From contig NZ_BSKJ01000002.1 of NCBI RefSeq assembly GCF_030159595.1, positions 551,881 through 615,880 on the forward strand: a stretch of DNA of 64,000 nucleotides. Reading direction: 5' to 3'. The notes below the pieces were generated by a model. It worked only from the letters and a program-made list of their open reading frames with translations. It was not told the origin of the DNA and made no database searches. Position 1 is the first letter of the stretch, and each line of letters opens with the position of its first letter. The DNA is from Pseudomonas putida (lineage in GTDB: Bacteria > Pseudomonadota > Gammaproteobacteria > Pseudomonadales > Pseudomonadaceae). Shown piece by piece: positions 34,994-44,570 of the stretch. Position numbers and translations under genes: made by a program.

Positions 34994-35254
34994 TCAAACC
35001 TGGACGGAAGCCTTGTTCAGCCCCAGCTCAATGTCATCGATCAGTGCTTTGGCAAAGCCACTCAGGATTCGCGCTGCGCTACCGGCCAACCGGTCATTTT
35101 CCATCTCGGCTTCGGTCGTCAGGTGGTTGATGCATCCGAGCATCACTGACAGTTCGGAGAAGGCATGGTTGAAGGGGATATTGGCCTGGACGCGGAAGAG
35201 GTCCATGCAGGTTTCTTGGCCGACGGTGGTGCTGCTAGTTGGATGGTTAGTCAT
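34994..35254 (-). CDS. DUF3077 domain-containing protein
   Basis: An 86-residue cytoplasmic protein: MTNHPTSSTTVGQETCMDLF then RVQANIPFNHAFSELSVMLGCINHLTTEAEMENDRLAGSAARILSGFAKALIDDIEL, a helical pattern matching DUF3077, a family largely confined to pseudomonads with no known function. The ATG at 35254 has AGGAG with seven-base spacing. An open frame continues upstream to 35401, but this is the structured leader and contains no good start. Translation may be controlled by that leader. It is convergent with the RHS gene. Confidence 0.8.
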   Translation of the reverse strand: MTNHPTSSTTVGQETCMDLFRVQANIPFNHAFSELSVMLGCINHLTTEAEMENDRLAGSAARILSGFAKALIDDIELGLNKASVQV

Positions 35255-35525
35255 GGTGGATCTCCTATATCTGGTCAAGGAGCTGCCACCCTCATCTTTC
35301 TCACGGATCAGGGCGGCAACCGTACGCGAGGTGAGAAACCGCGGATATAGGAACGCAGCCAGACGTAAGCCTGCCCGCGCACGGCTGCCATGACGAAGCA
35401 CTATATCGTTGGGTTCTCACACCCAGTCACCGAAGTGGCGACCCAACGACGTTATCCCTGGGGCATTTCCCCTACAACAGAGCAGCTTCCACACGGGTCG
35501 TAGGATAATTCCCAAGCTGCTCTGA
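35255..35525 (-). ncRNA. Structured leader region upstream of the DUF3077 gene, with alternative SD-sequestering helix
   Basis: Read on the minus strand, 5' to 3': an 11-bp hairpin (CAGAGCAGCTT with its partner, 35478-35524), a GGGG-CATTT-CCCC-type hairpin (35460-35472), a 9-bp stem TCGTTGGGT / ACCCAACGA (35406-35449) enclosing a GCCAC-TTCG-GTGAC tetraloop hairpin, a GCAGCC / GGCTGC stem, and finally TCCTATATC / GATATAGGA (35344-35352 with 35263-35271) enclosing TTTCTCAC / GTGAGAAA (35331-35338 with 35297-35304). The last outer helix covers part of the AGGAG ribosome site of DUF3077. A further GATATAG (35401-35407) can pair with the same CTATATC, giving mutually exclusive folds. The UUCG tetraloop exists only on this strand, supporting minus-strand transcription. 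Transcription itself is inferred. Confidence 0.55.
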
Positions 35526-35568
35526 CTGAAGCATTGGGTTTGAATTGATGAAAAGTCGTACGGTTTGA

Positions 35569-35610
35569 GGGCCTCTTCGCGGGTTTACCCGCGAAAGGGC
35601 CGGTACAGCC
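35569..35610. repeat. Solo REP sequence upstream of RAYT
   Basis: A single REP palindrome, GGGCCTCTTCGCGGGTTTAC followed by CCGCGAAAGGGCCGGTACAG, 98 bp before the RAYT start codon. Together with the doublet right after the gene it flanks the transposase, the usual arrangement of RAYT genes. Confidence 0.88.
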
Positions 35611-35707
35611 ACCCACAAGCCCCCTGCCATATCCAGAAACTATCCAAAGCACTTTCGCGGTTTCACAGCCACTACCTTGGAGAGGTCACTTTTCAAGGAA
35701 GAAGCCA

Positions 35708-36163
35708 ATGCCTCTAGCCCAATCCCATCTGCTGCGCCGTGGTCGCTATTCAGAACTCGGTAGGTTGTACCTGCTGACCACGGTTACACATCAGCGCAAA
35801 CCACTGTTCCATGATTTCCACCATGCAAGGCTGGTCATTCACCAAATGCGGCAATCCGATCAGGAGCACGCCTGCCGTTCACTGGCCTGGGTACTGATGC
35901 CAGACCATCTGCATTGGCTGATCGAGTTGAAAGGCACAACGCTGGGTACATTGATGCGCAGGTTCAAATCCAGATCCAGTCTGGTTTTGCATCAGGCGGG
36001 GGTTGAGCATGACCCGGTGTGGCAGCCTGGGTATCAGGACCGGGCATTGAGAAGAGAGGAAAGCATGGTGCATGTAGCCAGATACATCGTTGCCAACCCC
36101 TTGCGGGCTGGACTGGTCAGGAGTGTCAGGGACTATCCACACTGGGATGCAATCTGGCTTTGA
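35708..36163 (+). CDS. REP-associated tyrosine transposase (RAYT)
   Basis: A 151-residue Y1 HUH-type transposase of the REP-associated class. HUH motif MPDHLHWL (H67, H69); the catalytic tyrosine is Y126 in VHVARYIVANPLRAGLVRSV; the N-terminus YLLTTVTHQRKPLF is typical. It is thought to nick and disperse REP sequences. The gene is intact, preceded by AAGGAAG, and flanked by a solo REP and a REP doublet. It lies in the AT-richer interval between the Tri efflux operon and the spu operon. Such genes are normally single copy and non-autonomous rather than insertion sequences. Confidence 0.92.
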   Translation: MPLAQSHLLRRGRYSELGRLYLLTTVTHQRKPLFHDFHHARLVIHQMRQSDQEHACRSLAWVLMPDHLHWLIELKGTTLGTLMRRFKSRSSLVLHQAGVEHDPVWQPGYQDRALRREESMVHVARYIVANPLRAGLVRSVRDYPHWDAIWL

Positions 36164-36172
36164 AATTGTGCT

Positions 36173-36269
36173 GGGGCCTTCGCGGGTGAACCCGCTCCCA
36201 CAGGGACCGTGCACAGTTTGAAGGTTGTGCAATTCCCTGTGGGAGCGGGTTCACCCGCGAAGAGGCCAG
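36173..36269. repeat. REP doublet (REPIN) downstream of RAYT
   Basis: Inverted REP arms (CTTCGCGGGTGAACCCGCTC and GTGGGAGCGGGTTCACCCGC) around a spacer with its own inverted repeat. It starts 10 bp after the RAYT stop and ends against the spuH stop codon, so it can also serve as 3' end of the spu operon. Confidence 0.92.
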
Positions 36270-36270
36270 G

Positions 36271-37164
36271 TCAGGCCGACGCAGCCACCTGCGCCGGGCG
36301 CTTGACCTGAGGCTGCGAGGCATTGGCCGCCGCACCCTCTTCGATCGCCTGCTGAATCGCCTTGCGACGACGCTCTTCGGCCTGGCGGCTGAAGTACCAG
36401 ACAAAGAAGGTCACTAGCGACACCGACAGCAGAATGAGGCTGGCCACGGCGTTGATCTCAGGCTTCACGCCCAGGCGCACCGCCGAGAACACTTCCATCG
36501 GCAAGGTGGTCGAACCAGGGCCGGACACGAAGCTGGCCAGTACCAGGTCGTCCAGCGACAGCGCGAACGACATCATGCCGCCCGCCGCCAGCGATGGCGC
36601 GATCATCGGGATGGTGATCAGGAAGAACACCTTCCACGGCTTGGCACCCAGGTCCATTGCCGCTTCTTCGATCGACAGGTCCAGCTCACGCAGGCGTGCC
36701 GACACCACCACCGCCACATACGCTGCACAGAACGTGGTGTGGGCGATCCAGATGGTGACGATACCGCGCTCCTGCGGCCAGCCGATCATCTGCGCCATGG
36801 CCACGAACAGCAGCAACAGCGACAGACCCGTGATCACTTCAGGCATGACCAGCGGTGCGGTGACCAGGCCACCGAACAGCGTGCGACCCTTGAAGCGGGT
36901 GACCCGGGTCAGCACGAAGGCCGCCAGGGTACCCAGCGCCACCGCCGCCACCGCCGTGTAGCAGGCGATTTCCAGCGAGCGCATCACCGAACCCATCAGC
37001 TGGGTGTTGTCGAGCAGGCCGACGTACCACTTGATCGACCATCCACCCCACACCGTCACCAGCTTGGAGGCGTTGAACGAGTAGATCACCAGGATCAGCA
37101 TCGGCAAGTAGATGAACAGCAAGCCGAGCACCAGCATCAGCTTGGAGAAACTGAAGCGTTTCAT
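36271..37164 (-). CDS. spuH: Polyamine ABC transporter permease SpuH (PotI-like)
   Basis: A 297-residue inner-membrane permease with six transmembrane segments, N-terminal FSKLMLVLGLLFIYLPMLILVIYSFN and the EAA loop DLSIEEAAMDLGAKPWKVFFLITIPMIAPSLAAG, typical of PotI/PotC. It is the last gene of the spuBCDEFGH unit and overlaps spuG by 4 bp. The C-terminus has a longer charged tail than E. coli PotI. Confidence 0.92.
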   Translation of the reverse strand: MKRFSFSKLMLVLGLLFIYLPMLILVIYSFNASKLVTVWGGWSIKWYVGLLDNTQLMGSVMRSLEIACYTAVAAVALGTLAAFVLTRVTRFKGRTLFGGLVTAPLVMPEVITGLSLLLLFVAMAQMIGWPQERGIVTIWIAHTTFCAAYVAVVVSARLRELDLSIEEAAMDLGAKPWKVFFLITIPMIAPSLAAGGMMSFALSLDDLVLASFVSGPGSTTLPMEVFSAVRLGVKPEINAVASLILLSVSLVTFFVWYFSRQAEERRRKAIQQAIEEGAAANASQPQVKRPAQVAASA

Positions 37165-38081
37165 GCGCGGCCCTCCATTTCTTTGGCCTGGCTGCGGTTG
37201 AACAGCAGGATCGGCACGATCAGGATCGCCAGCATCACTACCGCCAGGGCAGAGGCTACCGGCCAGTCACGGTTGTTGAAGAACTCTTGCCACAGCACCT
37301 TACCGATCATCAGGGTTTCCGGGCCGCCGAGCAGTTCAGGAATCACGAACTCGCCCACCACCGGGATGAACACCAGCATGCAGCCGGCGATGATGCCGTT
37401 TTTCGACAGCGGTACGGTGATTTTCCAGAAGCTGTTGAAGGTGCTCGACCCCAGGTCGGACGCCGCTTCGAGCAGGCTCGGGTCGTGCTTAACCAGGTTG
37501 GCGAACAGCGGCAGAATCATGAACGGCAGGTACGAATAGACCACGCCGATGTACACCGCCAGGTTGGTGTTGAGGATCTGCAGCGGCTGGTCGATCAACC
37601 CGGTCCACATCAGGAAGCCGTTGAGCAGGCCGTTATTGCTGAGGATGCCCATCCAGGCGTAGACGCGGATCAGGATCGCGGTCCAGGTCGGCATCATGAT
37701 CAGCAGCAGCAGGACCGTCTGGGTCTCCTTCTTGGCGTTGGCGATGGCGTAGGCCATCGGGAAGCCGATCAGCAGGCACAGCAGGGTGCTGAAGAACGCC
37801 ATCTTCAGCGAGCCCAGGTAAGCCGAGAGGTACAGCTCATCCTCGGTCAGCAGGCCGTAGTTGGCCAGGTTGAGTACCAGCTGGATCTTGTCTTCGACGT
37901 AGCTGTAGATCTCGGTATACGGCGGGATCGCCACGTCGGCTTCGGCGAAGCTGATCTTCAGCACGATGAAGAACGGCAGCATGAAGAACAGGAACAGCCA
38001 GATGAACGGCACGCCGATCACCATGTGCCGCCCCTTCGGGGTCAGGCGCTGGAAGGCTCGCTTGAGCTTGCGCAGTTTCAT
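37161..38081 (-). CDS. spuG: Polyamine ABC transporter permease SpuG (PotH-like)
   Basis: A 306-residue permease with six membrane segments, N-terminal MKLRKLKRAFQRLTPKGRHMVIGVPFIWLFLFFMLPF and the EAA loop HDPSLLEAASDLGSSTFNSFWKITVPLSKNG. The start at 38081 overlaps the spuF stop by 4 bp. It forms the channel with SpuH. Confidence 0.92.
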   Translation of the reverse strand: MKLRKLKRAFQRLTPKGRHMVIGVPFIWLFLFFMLPFFIVLKISFAEADVAIPPYTEIYSYVEDKIQLVLNLANYGLLTEDELYLSAYLGSLKMAFFSTLLCLLIGFPMAYAIANAKKETQTVLLLLIMMPTWTAILIRVYAWMGILSNNGLLNGFLMWTGLIDQPLQILNTNLAVYIGVVYSYLPFMILPLFANLVKHDPSLLEAASDLGSSTFNSFWKITVPLSKNGIIAGCMLVFIPVVGEFVIPELLGGPETLMIGKVLWQEFFNNRDWPVASALAVVMLAILIVPILLFNRSQAKEMEGRA

Positions 38082-39220
38082 GACCGCAGTACCACGCCGC
38101 TGTCGTCTTCCCACCACACATACACTTCATCGCCCCAGGTAGGGCGGGTGCCCTGGCGCTCGGCGTTGGCGACGAACGACTGGACCACCTTGCCGCTCGG
38201 CAGCTCGACGTAGAACACCGAGTGGCCGCCCAGGTAAGCAATGTCGTGCACCTTGCCGCGCGACCAGTTGTGCTCGCAGGTCGGCTGCTGAGTGGTGACC
38301 AGCATCTTCTCCGGCCGCAGAGCGTAGGTGATGTGCTTGTCTTCCACCGAGGTAGTGATGCCGTGGCCCACATAGATCTTGCGCTCCAGCTCCGGGCTGG
38401 CAATGATCGCGTGGCCCTCGGCGTCGTCGACCACTTCACCTTCGAACAGGTTGACGTTGCCGATGAACTCGCACACCAGGCGGCTGGTGGGCGTCTCGTA
38501 GATGTCCACAGGCGAGCCGATCTGGGCGATCCAGCCCAGGTGCATGATGGCGATACGCTGGGCCATGGTCATGGCCTCTTCCTGGTCGTGGGTCACCATC
38601 ACGCAGGTCACGCCCACACGCTCGATGATCTCCACCAGTTCCAGCTGCATCTGCGACCGCAGTTTCTTGTCCAGCGCACCCATCGGCTCGTCGAGCAGCA
38701 GCAACTTGGGGCGCTTGGCCAGAGAGCGGGCCAGGGCCACGCGCTGACGCTGGCCACCAGACAGCTGGTGCGGCTTGCGCTTGGCGTACTGGGTCATGTG
38801 CACCAGCTTGAGCATCTCGGCCACGCGGGCGTCGATGTCCGCCTTGGGCAGCTTGTCCTGCTGCAGGCCGAAGGCGATGTTCTGCGCCACGGTCATGTGC
38901 GGGAACAGCGCATAGGACTGGAACATCATGTTGATCGGCCGCTCGTAGGGCGGCATGTCGGTGATGTCGACGCCGTCGAGCAGGATCCGCCCTTCGGTAG
39001 GGCGCTCGAAGCCGGCCAGCATGCGCAGCAGGGTCGATTTGCCGGAACCGGAGCCACCCAGCAGGGCGAAGATCTCGCCTTTGCGGATTTCCAGAGACAC
39101 ATCGTCTACGGCGATGGTTTCGTCGAACTTCTTCGTGACCCGGTCGATTTTGACCAGCACCTGCTTGGGTTGCTGGCCACCCTCGAGGGCTTTCTTATAG
39201 GCACCGGAGGCAACTGCCAT
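38078..39220 (-). CDS. spuF: Polyamine ABC transporter ATP-binding protein SpuF (PotG-like)
   Basis: A 380-residue ATPase: Walker A GGSGSGKST, Q-loop MMFQSYALFPHMTV, signature [16 protein letters not shown], Walker B LLLDEPMGALDKKLRSQ, H-loop [12 protein letters not shown], and a TOBE_2 C-terminal regulatory domain (about 300-380). The start at 39220 (MAVASGAYKK) is preferred to the ATG six codons upstream. Confidence 0.93.
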   Translation of the reverse strand: MAVASGAYKKALEGGQQPKQVLVKIDRVTKKFDETIAVDDVSLEIRKGEIFALLGGSGSGKSTLLRMLAGFERPTEGRILLDGVDITDMPPYERPINMMFQSYALFPHMTVAQNIAFGLQQDKLPKADIDARVAEMLKLVHMTQYAKRKPHQLSGGQRQRVALARSLAKRPKLLLLDEPMGALDKKLRSQMQLELVEIIERVGVTCVMVTHDQEEAMTMAQRIAIMHLGWIAQIGSPVDIYETPTSRLVCEFIGNVNLFEGEVVDDAEGHAIIASPELERKIYVGHGITTSVEDKHITYALRPEKMLVTTQQPTCEHNWSRGKVHDIAYLGGHSVFYVELPSGKVVQSFVANAERQGTRPTWGDEVYVWWEDDSGVVLRS

Positions 39221-39280
39221 GAGTGAAACTCCCAACAAGATTTGTGTGCCCGCCCCGGCTTGGGCGGCGGGCCTGGATTG

Positions 39281-40444
<1,164 letters not shown>

Positions 40445-40493
40445 TTACCTTCGCAGCTTCGATGCCGCAATCATCAATTGCCTTTCACAGGTT

Positions 40494-40517
40494 CTGGGCC
40501 GGAAAACCCCGGCCCAG
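40494..40517 (-). promoter_or_regulatory. GC-rich hairpin between spuD and spuE
   Basis: A 9-bp perfect stem CTGGGCCGG / CCGGCCCAG with a 6-nt loop, 17 bp after the spuD stop codon on the transcribed strand. It lacks a T-run, so an intra-operonic stabiliser or partial attenuator is more likely than a full terminator. This would raise the level of the first binding protein relative to downstream genes. Confidence 0.6.
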
Positions 40518-40533
40518 AGGTGCCGCATCGGGC

Positions 40534-41631
40534 TTACTTGCCCGACTTGATCTTGGTCCAGCTGCGGGTGATCACACGCTGCACGGAAGCGTCAGGCGCA
40601 GCGATCGCGTACAGCTGCTTCTTCACTTCGGCAGGCGGGTAGATGCTCGGGTCGCTGGTGATGTCTTTGTCCACGAACGGGGTGGCAGCAGCGTTGCCGT
40701 TCGGGAAGCGCACGGCGTTGGTGATTTCAGCCATGATTTCTGGCTGCATCAGGAAGTCCATGAACTGGTAGGCAGCGTCTTTATGCTCGGCATCTTTCGG
40801 GATGGCGACCATGTCGTAGAAGGTACCGGCACCTTCTTTCGGAATGACGTAGTCCACTTTGACCTTGTCGCCAGCTTCATGGGCGCGGGCCTTGGACTGC
40901 TCCAGGTCACCCGAGTAACCGACGGCCACGCAGATGTTGCCGTTGGCCATGTCGCCAATGTACTTGGACGAGTGGAAGTAGGTGATCGAAGGACGGATCT
41001 TGAGGAACAGGTCCTCGGCGGCCTTCAGGTCTTCTTTCTTGGTGCTGTTGCTCGGCAGGCCCAGGTAGTGCAGCGCGGCTGGCAGCATTTCGGTCGGCGC
41101 GTCGAGGAAGCTTACGCCGCAGCTCTTGAGCTTGGCGATGTTCTCCGGCTTGAACACCACGTCCCACGAGTCGATCTTGTCCACGCCCAGCGCGGCTTTG
41201 ACCTTCTCCGGGTTGTAGCCGATGCCGATCGAGCCCCACATGTACGGGAAGGCGTGCTTGTTGTCCTTGTCGCTGGCGTCGCCAACAGCTTTGAGCAGGT
41301 CCGGGTCGAGGTTCTTCCAGTTCGGCAGCTTGGAACGGTCCAGTTCCTCGTATACGCCGGCCTTGATCTGCTTGGCCAGGAAGTTGTTGGACGGCACGAC
41401 GATGTCGTAGCCCGACTTGCCGGCCAGCAGCTTGGCTTCGAGGGTTTCGTTGCTGTCGAAGACGTCGTACTTGACCTTGATACCGGTCTGCTTCTCGAAC
41501 TTGGCGATGGTGTCTGGCGCGATGTAGTCCGACCAGTTGTAGACGTTCAACACCTTGTCGTCAGCTTGTGCAGCAGTAGCCATGGCACCCATCAGGGCTG
41601 CGGCCAGCAACGTCTTGCCCATTTTATTCAT
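40534..41631 (-). CDS. spuD: Polyamine-binding periplasmic protein SpuD
   Basis: A 365-residue PotF-type binding protein with a signal peptide (cleavage near AAQADDK) and mature [47 protein letters not shown]. It is a paralogue of the adjacent SpuE (shared [25 protein letters not shown] and [10 protein letters not shown] motifs). By position it is SpuD, putrescine-preferring in P. aeruginosa. It delivers ligand to SpuFGH. Confidence 0.92.
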   Translation of the reverse strand: MNKMGKTLLAAALMGAMATAAQADDKVLNVYNWSDYIAPDTIAKFEKQTGIKVKYDVFDSNETLEAKLLAGKSGYDIVVPSNNFLAKQIKAGVYEELDRSKLPNWKNLDPDLLKAVGDASDKDNKHAFPYMWGSIGIGYNPEKVKAALGVDKIDSWDVVFKPENIAKLKSCGVSFLDAPTEMLPAALHYLGLPSNSTKKEDLKAAEDLFLKIRPSITYFHSSKYIGDMANGNICVAVGYSGDLEQSKARAHEAGDKVKVDYVIPKEGAGTFYDMVAIPKDAEHKDAAYQFMDFLMQPEIMAEITNAVRFPNGNAAATPFVDKDITSDPSIYPPAEVKKQLYAIAAPDASVQRVITRSWTKIKSGK

Positions 41632-41700
41632 GCGTCATGCTCCAGATTTTTTTGATTAGCCATCCGTTCAGCAGCCAGGTCCCGCAGTACACGCGTTTGG

Positions 41701-41768
41701 GCGACTGAAGCAGTCGCTAGTCTGGCAAGTTACAAGGCTCTGTTTCAAGGAAAGCAGGGCCTTGTAAC
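41701..41768 (-). promoter_or_regulatory. Two hairpins between spuC and spuD
   Basis: A 14-bp stem (GTTACAAGGCTCTG at 41729-41742 with CAGGGCCTTGTAAC at 41755-41768, one G-U pair) is followed on the transcribed strand by GCGACTG / CAGTCGC (41701-41717). Neither has a T-run. They lie in the 170-bp gap between the catabolic (spuBC) and transport (spuDEFGH) halves and may mark RNA processing or a separate 5' end. Confidence 0.55.
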
Positions 41769-41801
41769 GACTTAATGTCACATCGCTAGCCTAGCAGGTG
41801 C

Positions 41802-43163
41802 TCAGTTGATCGCTTCGAGCGTCAGGTCCAGGCACTTGCGCGCCTTTTCCACCAGCTCGTCGATCTGGGCGTGGCTGATCACCAGCGGCGGCGCGATGAT
41901 CATGGTGTCACCCACCGCACGCATGATCAGGCCGTTCTCGAAGCAGAAATTACGGCAGATCATGCCTACGCCCTTGCCTTCGTACCGGCTGCGGGTGGCT
42001 TTGTCCTTGACCAGCTCGATCGCGCCGAGCAGGCCCAGGCCGCGTACCTCACCCACCAGCGGGTGGTCCTGCAGCTCACGCAAACGCTTTTGCAAATACG
42101 GTGCCGCTTCAGTGCGCGCCTTCTCGACAATTTTCTCGTCGCGCAGGATGCGCAGGTTTTCCAGGCCTACCGCCGCCGCCACCGGGTGGCCGGAGTAGGT
42201 GAAACCGTGGTTGAAGTCACCACCTTCGCTAATCACCTTGGCCACGGTGTCACGCACGATCACACCGCCCATGGGGATGTAACCGGAGGTCAGGCCCTTG
42301 GCGATGGTCATCAGGTCGGGCTTGAGGTCGTAGTAGTCAGAACCGAACCACTCGCCGGTACGGCCGAAACCACAAATGACTTCGTCGGCGACGAACAGGA
42401 TGTCGTACTTGGCGAGGATCTCCTTCACCTTCGGCCAGTAGGTTTCTGGCGGGATGATCACGCCGCCAGCGCCTTGGATCGGCTCGGCGATGAAGGCGGC
42501 GACGTTGTCTTCGCCGACTTCGAGGATTTTCTTCTCCAACTGCTCGGCTGCCCACACACCAAACTGGTCCGGGGTCGTGTCGCCACCTTCACCGAACCAA
42601 TACGGCTGCGGTATATGCACGATGCCCGGAATCGGCAAGCCGCCCTGCTCATGCATGCCGCTCATGCCACCCAGGCTGGCGCCGGCCACGGTGGAGCCGT
42701 GGTAGCCGTTGATACGGCCGATGATGGTCTGCTTGTGCGGCTTGCCCTTCAGCGCCCAGTAGTGGCGCACCATGCGCAGCACGGTGTCGTTGCCTTCGGA
42801 GCCGGAGCCGGTGAAGAACACATGGGTCATGCCTTCGGGCGCCACGTCGGTGATCGCCTTGGCCAGCTCCAGCGCGGGCGGGTGGGCGGTCTGGAAGAAC
42901 AGGTTGTAGTACGGCAGCTCGCGCATCTGCTTTTCTGCCGCCTGCACCAGCTCTTCCCGCCCATAGCCCACCGCTACGCACCAAAGGCCAGCCATACCGT
43001 CGAGGATCTTGTGCCCCTCGCTGTCCCACAAATGCACACCCTGGGCCTTGGTGATGATGCGCGGCCCCTTCTCTTTCAGCTGTTTGTAGTCACTGAAAGG
43101 TGCGAGATGATGCTCCCCGCTCAGGGTTTGCCATTCACGGGTTTGCGGGTTGTTGACGCTCAT
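41802..43163 (-). CDS. spuC: Putrescine-pyruvate aminotransferase SpuC
   Basis: A 453-residue class III PLP aminotransferase. Diagnostic residues: GSGSEGNDTVLRM for phosphate contact (119-131), INGYHGST (151-158), the cofactor aspartate in FVADEVICGFGRTG (D260) and the Schiff-base lysine K289 in TIAKGLTSGYIPMGG. SpuC transfers the amino group of putrescine to pyruvate, yielding 4-aminobutanal on the way to GABA and succinate. The ATG at 43163 is chosen over a start 13 codons upstream because the conserved sequence begins here. It follows spuB by 48 bp. Confidence 0.92.
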   Translation of the reverse strand: MSVNNPQTREWQTLSGEHHLAPFSDYKQLKEKGPRIITKAQGVHLWDSEGHKILDGMAGLWCVAVGYGREELVQAAEKQMRELPYYNLFFQTAHPPALELAKAITDVAPEGMTHVFFTGSGSEGNDTVLRMVRHYWALKGKPHKQTIIGRINGYHGSTVAGASLGGMSGMHEQGGLPIPGIVHIPQPYWFGEGGDTTPDQFGVWAAEQLEKKILEVGEDNVAAFIAEPIQGAGGVIIPPETYWPKVKEILAKYDILFVADEVICGFGRTGEWFGSDYYDLKPDLMTIAKGLTSGYIPMGGVIVRDTVAKVISEGGDFNHGFTYSGHPVAAAVGLENLRILRDEKIVEKARTEAAPYLQKRLRELQDHPLVGEVRGLGLLGAIELVKDKATRSRYEGKGVGMICRNFCFENGLIMRAVGDTMIIAPPLVISHAQIDELVEKARKCLDLTLEAIN

Positions 43164-43211
43164 GTGCTTCTCCGTAATTCGACCGCCGCGCTCCTGCGGC
43201 ACCAGGGTTGA

Positions 43212-44570
43212 TCAGACAGCGAACAGCAGGAACTCACGCTCCCAGGAACTGATGACGCGTTTGAAGTTTTCGTGCTCGGCGCGCTTGGTGGCGACATATC
43301 CGGTAATGAATTTCTTGCCCAGGTACTGCACCAGCGCACGGCTGTTTTCCATGCGTTCCAGGGCATCTTCGATGGTCAGCGGCAAGCGCAGGTTGCGACG
43401 TTCATAGCCACGGCCCTGCACCGGCGCACTGGCCTCGATGCCTTCGACCATGCCGATGTAGCCACACAGCAGGCTGGCGGCGATGGCCAGGTAAGGGTTG
43501 GCGTCAGCGCCCGGCAGGCGGTTCTCGACCCGGCGGCTTTGCGGCCCGGCATCCGGTACACGCAGGCCCACGGTGCGGTTCTCCTCGCCCCACTCCACGT
43601 TCACCGGCGCCGAGGTATCGGGCAGGAAACGGCGGAACGAGTTGACGTTGGGGGCGAACAGCGGCAGCGCTTCGGGGATGAACTTCTGCAGGCCACCAAT
43701 GTGATTGAGGAACAGCGCGCTCATGCTGCCGTCTTCGTTACTGAAGATATTCTTGCCGGTGGCCACGTCGACCACGCTCTGGTGCAGGTGCATGGCACTG
43801 CCCGGTTCGCCGGTCATCGGCTTGGCCATGAAGGTGGCGGCCACGTTGTGCTTGAGCGCCGCCTCGCGCATGGTGCGCTTGAACACCAGAATCTGGTCGG
43901 CAAGGTGCAGCGCGTCGCCGTGACGGAAGTTGATTTCCATCTGCGCCGTGCCGTCTTCGTGGATCAGCGTGTCGAGGTCCAGCTGCTGCAGTTCGCACCA
44001 GTCGTAGACATCTTCGAAGAGCGGGTCGAATTCGTTGGCGGCTTCGATCGAGAACGACTGGCGGCCGGTTTCCGGGCGGCCTGAACGGCCAACCGGGGGC
44101 TGCAGCGGGAAGTCCGGGTCTTCGCTGCGCTTGGTCAGGTAGAACTCCATCTCGGGCGCGACGATCGGCTGCCAGCCCTTGTCGGCGTAGAGTTTCAATA
44201 CCTTCTTCAGCACGTTGCGCGGCGACAGTTCGACCGGGTTGCCCTTCTTGTCGTAGGTGTCGTGGATCACCTGAGCGGTCGGCTCGATGGCCCACGGCAC
44301 GAGGAACACGGCCTTTTCGTCAGGGCGGCAGATCATGTCGATGTCTGCCGGGTCGAGCAGTTCGTAATAGATGTCGTCGTCGACGTAGTCGCCGGTCACG
44401 GTCTGCAGCAGCACGCTCTCGGGCAGGCGCATGCCTTTTTCGGCGATGAATTTGTTGGTAGGCGAAATCTTGCCGCGCGTGATGCCGGTCAGGTCACTGA
44501 TCATGCATTCGACTTCGGTGATCTTGTGCTCTTTCAACCAATCGGTGAGCTGGTCGAGGTTGTTACTCAT
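43212..44570 (-). CDS. spuB: Glutamine synthetase family, gamma-glutamylpolyamine synthetase SpuB
   Basis: A 452-residue GS-fold ATP-dependent ligase. GS features: early ECMISDLTGITRGKI, metal-binding MEFYL (PEMEFYLTKR), AQMEINFRHGDAL, and the ATP/ammonia-site region FMAKPMTGEPGSAMHLHQSV and VENRLPGADANPYLAIAASL. SpuB and SpuI differ from GlnA in glutamylating polyamines rather than ammonia; identity rests on position at the head of spuBCDEFGH, divergent from spuI. Confidence 0.9.
   Translation of the reverse strand: MSNNLDQLTDWLKEHKITEVECMISDLTGITRGKISPTNKFIAEKGMRLPESVLLQTVTGDYVDDDIYYELLDPADIDMICRPDEKAVFLVPWAIEPTAQVIHDTYDKKGNPVELSPRNVLKKVLKLYADKGWQPIVAPEMEFYLTKRSEDPDFPLQPPVGRSGRPETGRQSFSIEAANEFDPLFEDVYDWCELQQLDLDTLIHEDGTAQMEINFRHGDALHLADQILVFKRTMREAALKHNVAATFMAKPMTGEPGSAMHLHQSVVDVATGKNIFSNEDGSMSALFLNHIGGLQKFIPEALPLFAPNVNSFRRFLPDTSAPVNVEWGEENRTVGLRVPDAGPQSRRVENRLPGADANPYLAIAASLLCGYIGMVEGIEASAPVQGRGYERRNLRLPLTIEDALERMENSRALVQYLGKKFITGYVATKRAEHENFKRVISSWEREFLLFAV

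Noticed and set aside
35255..35399. In-frame N-terminal extension of DUF3077 (49 extra residues)
   Set aside because: This stretch is a dense set of inverted repeats and a good AGGAG-spaced ATG exists at 35254, so it is better read as an RNA leader than as coding.
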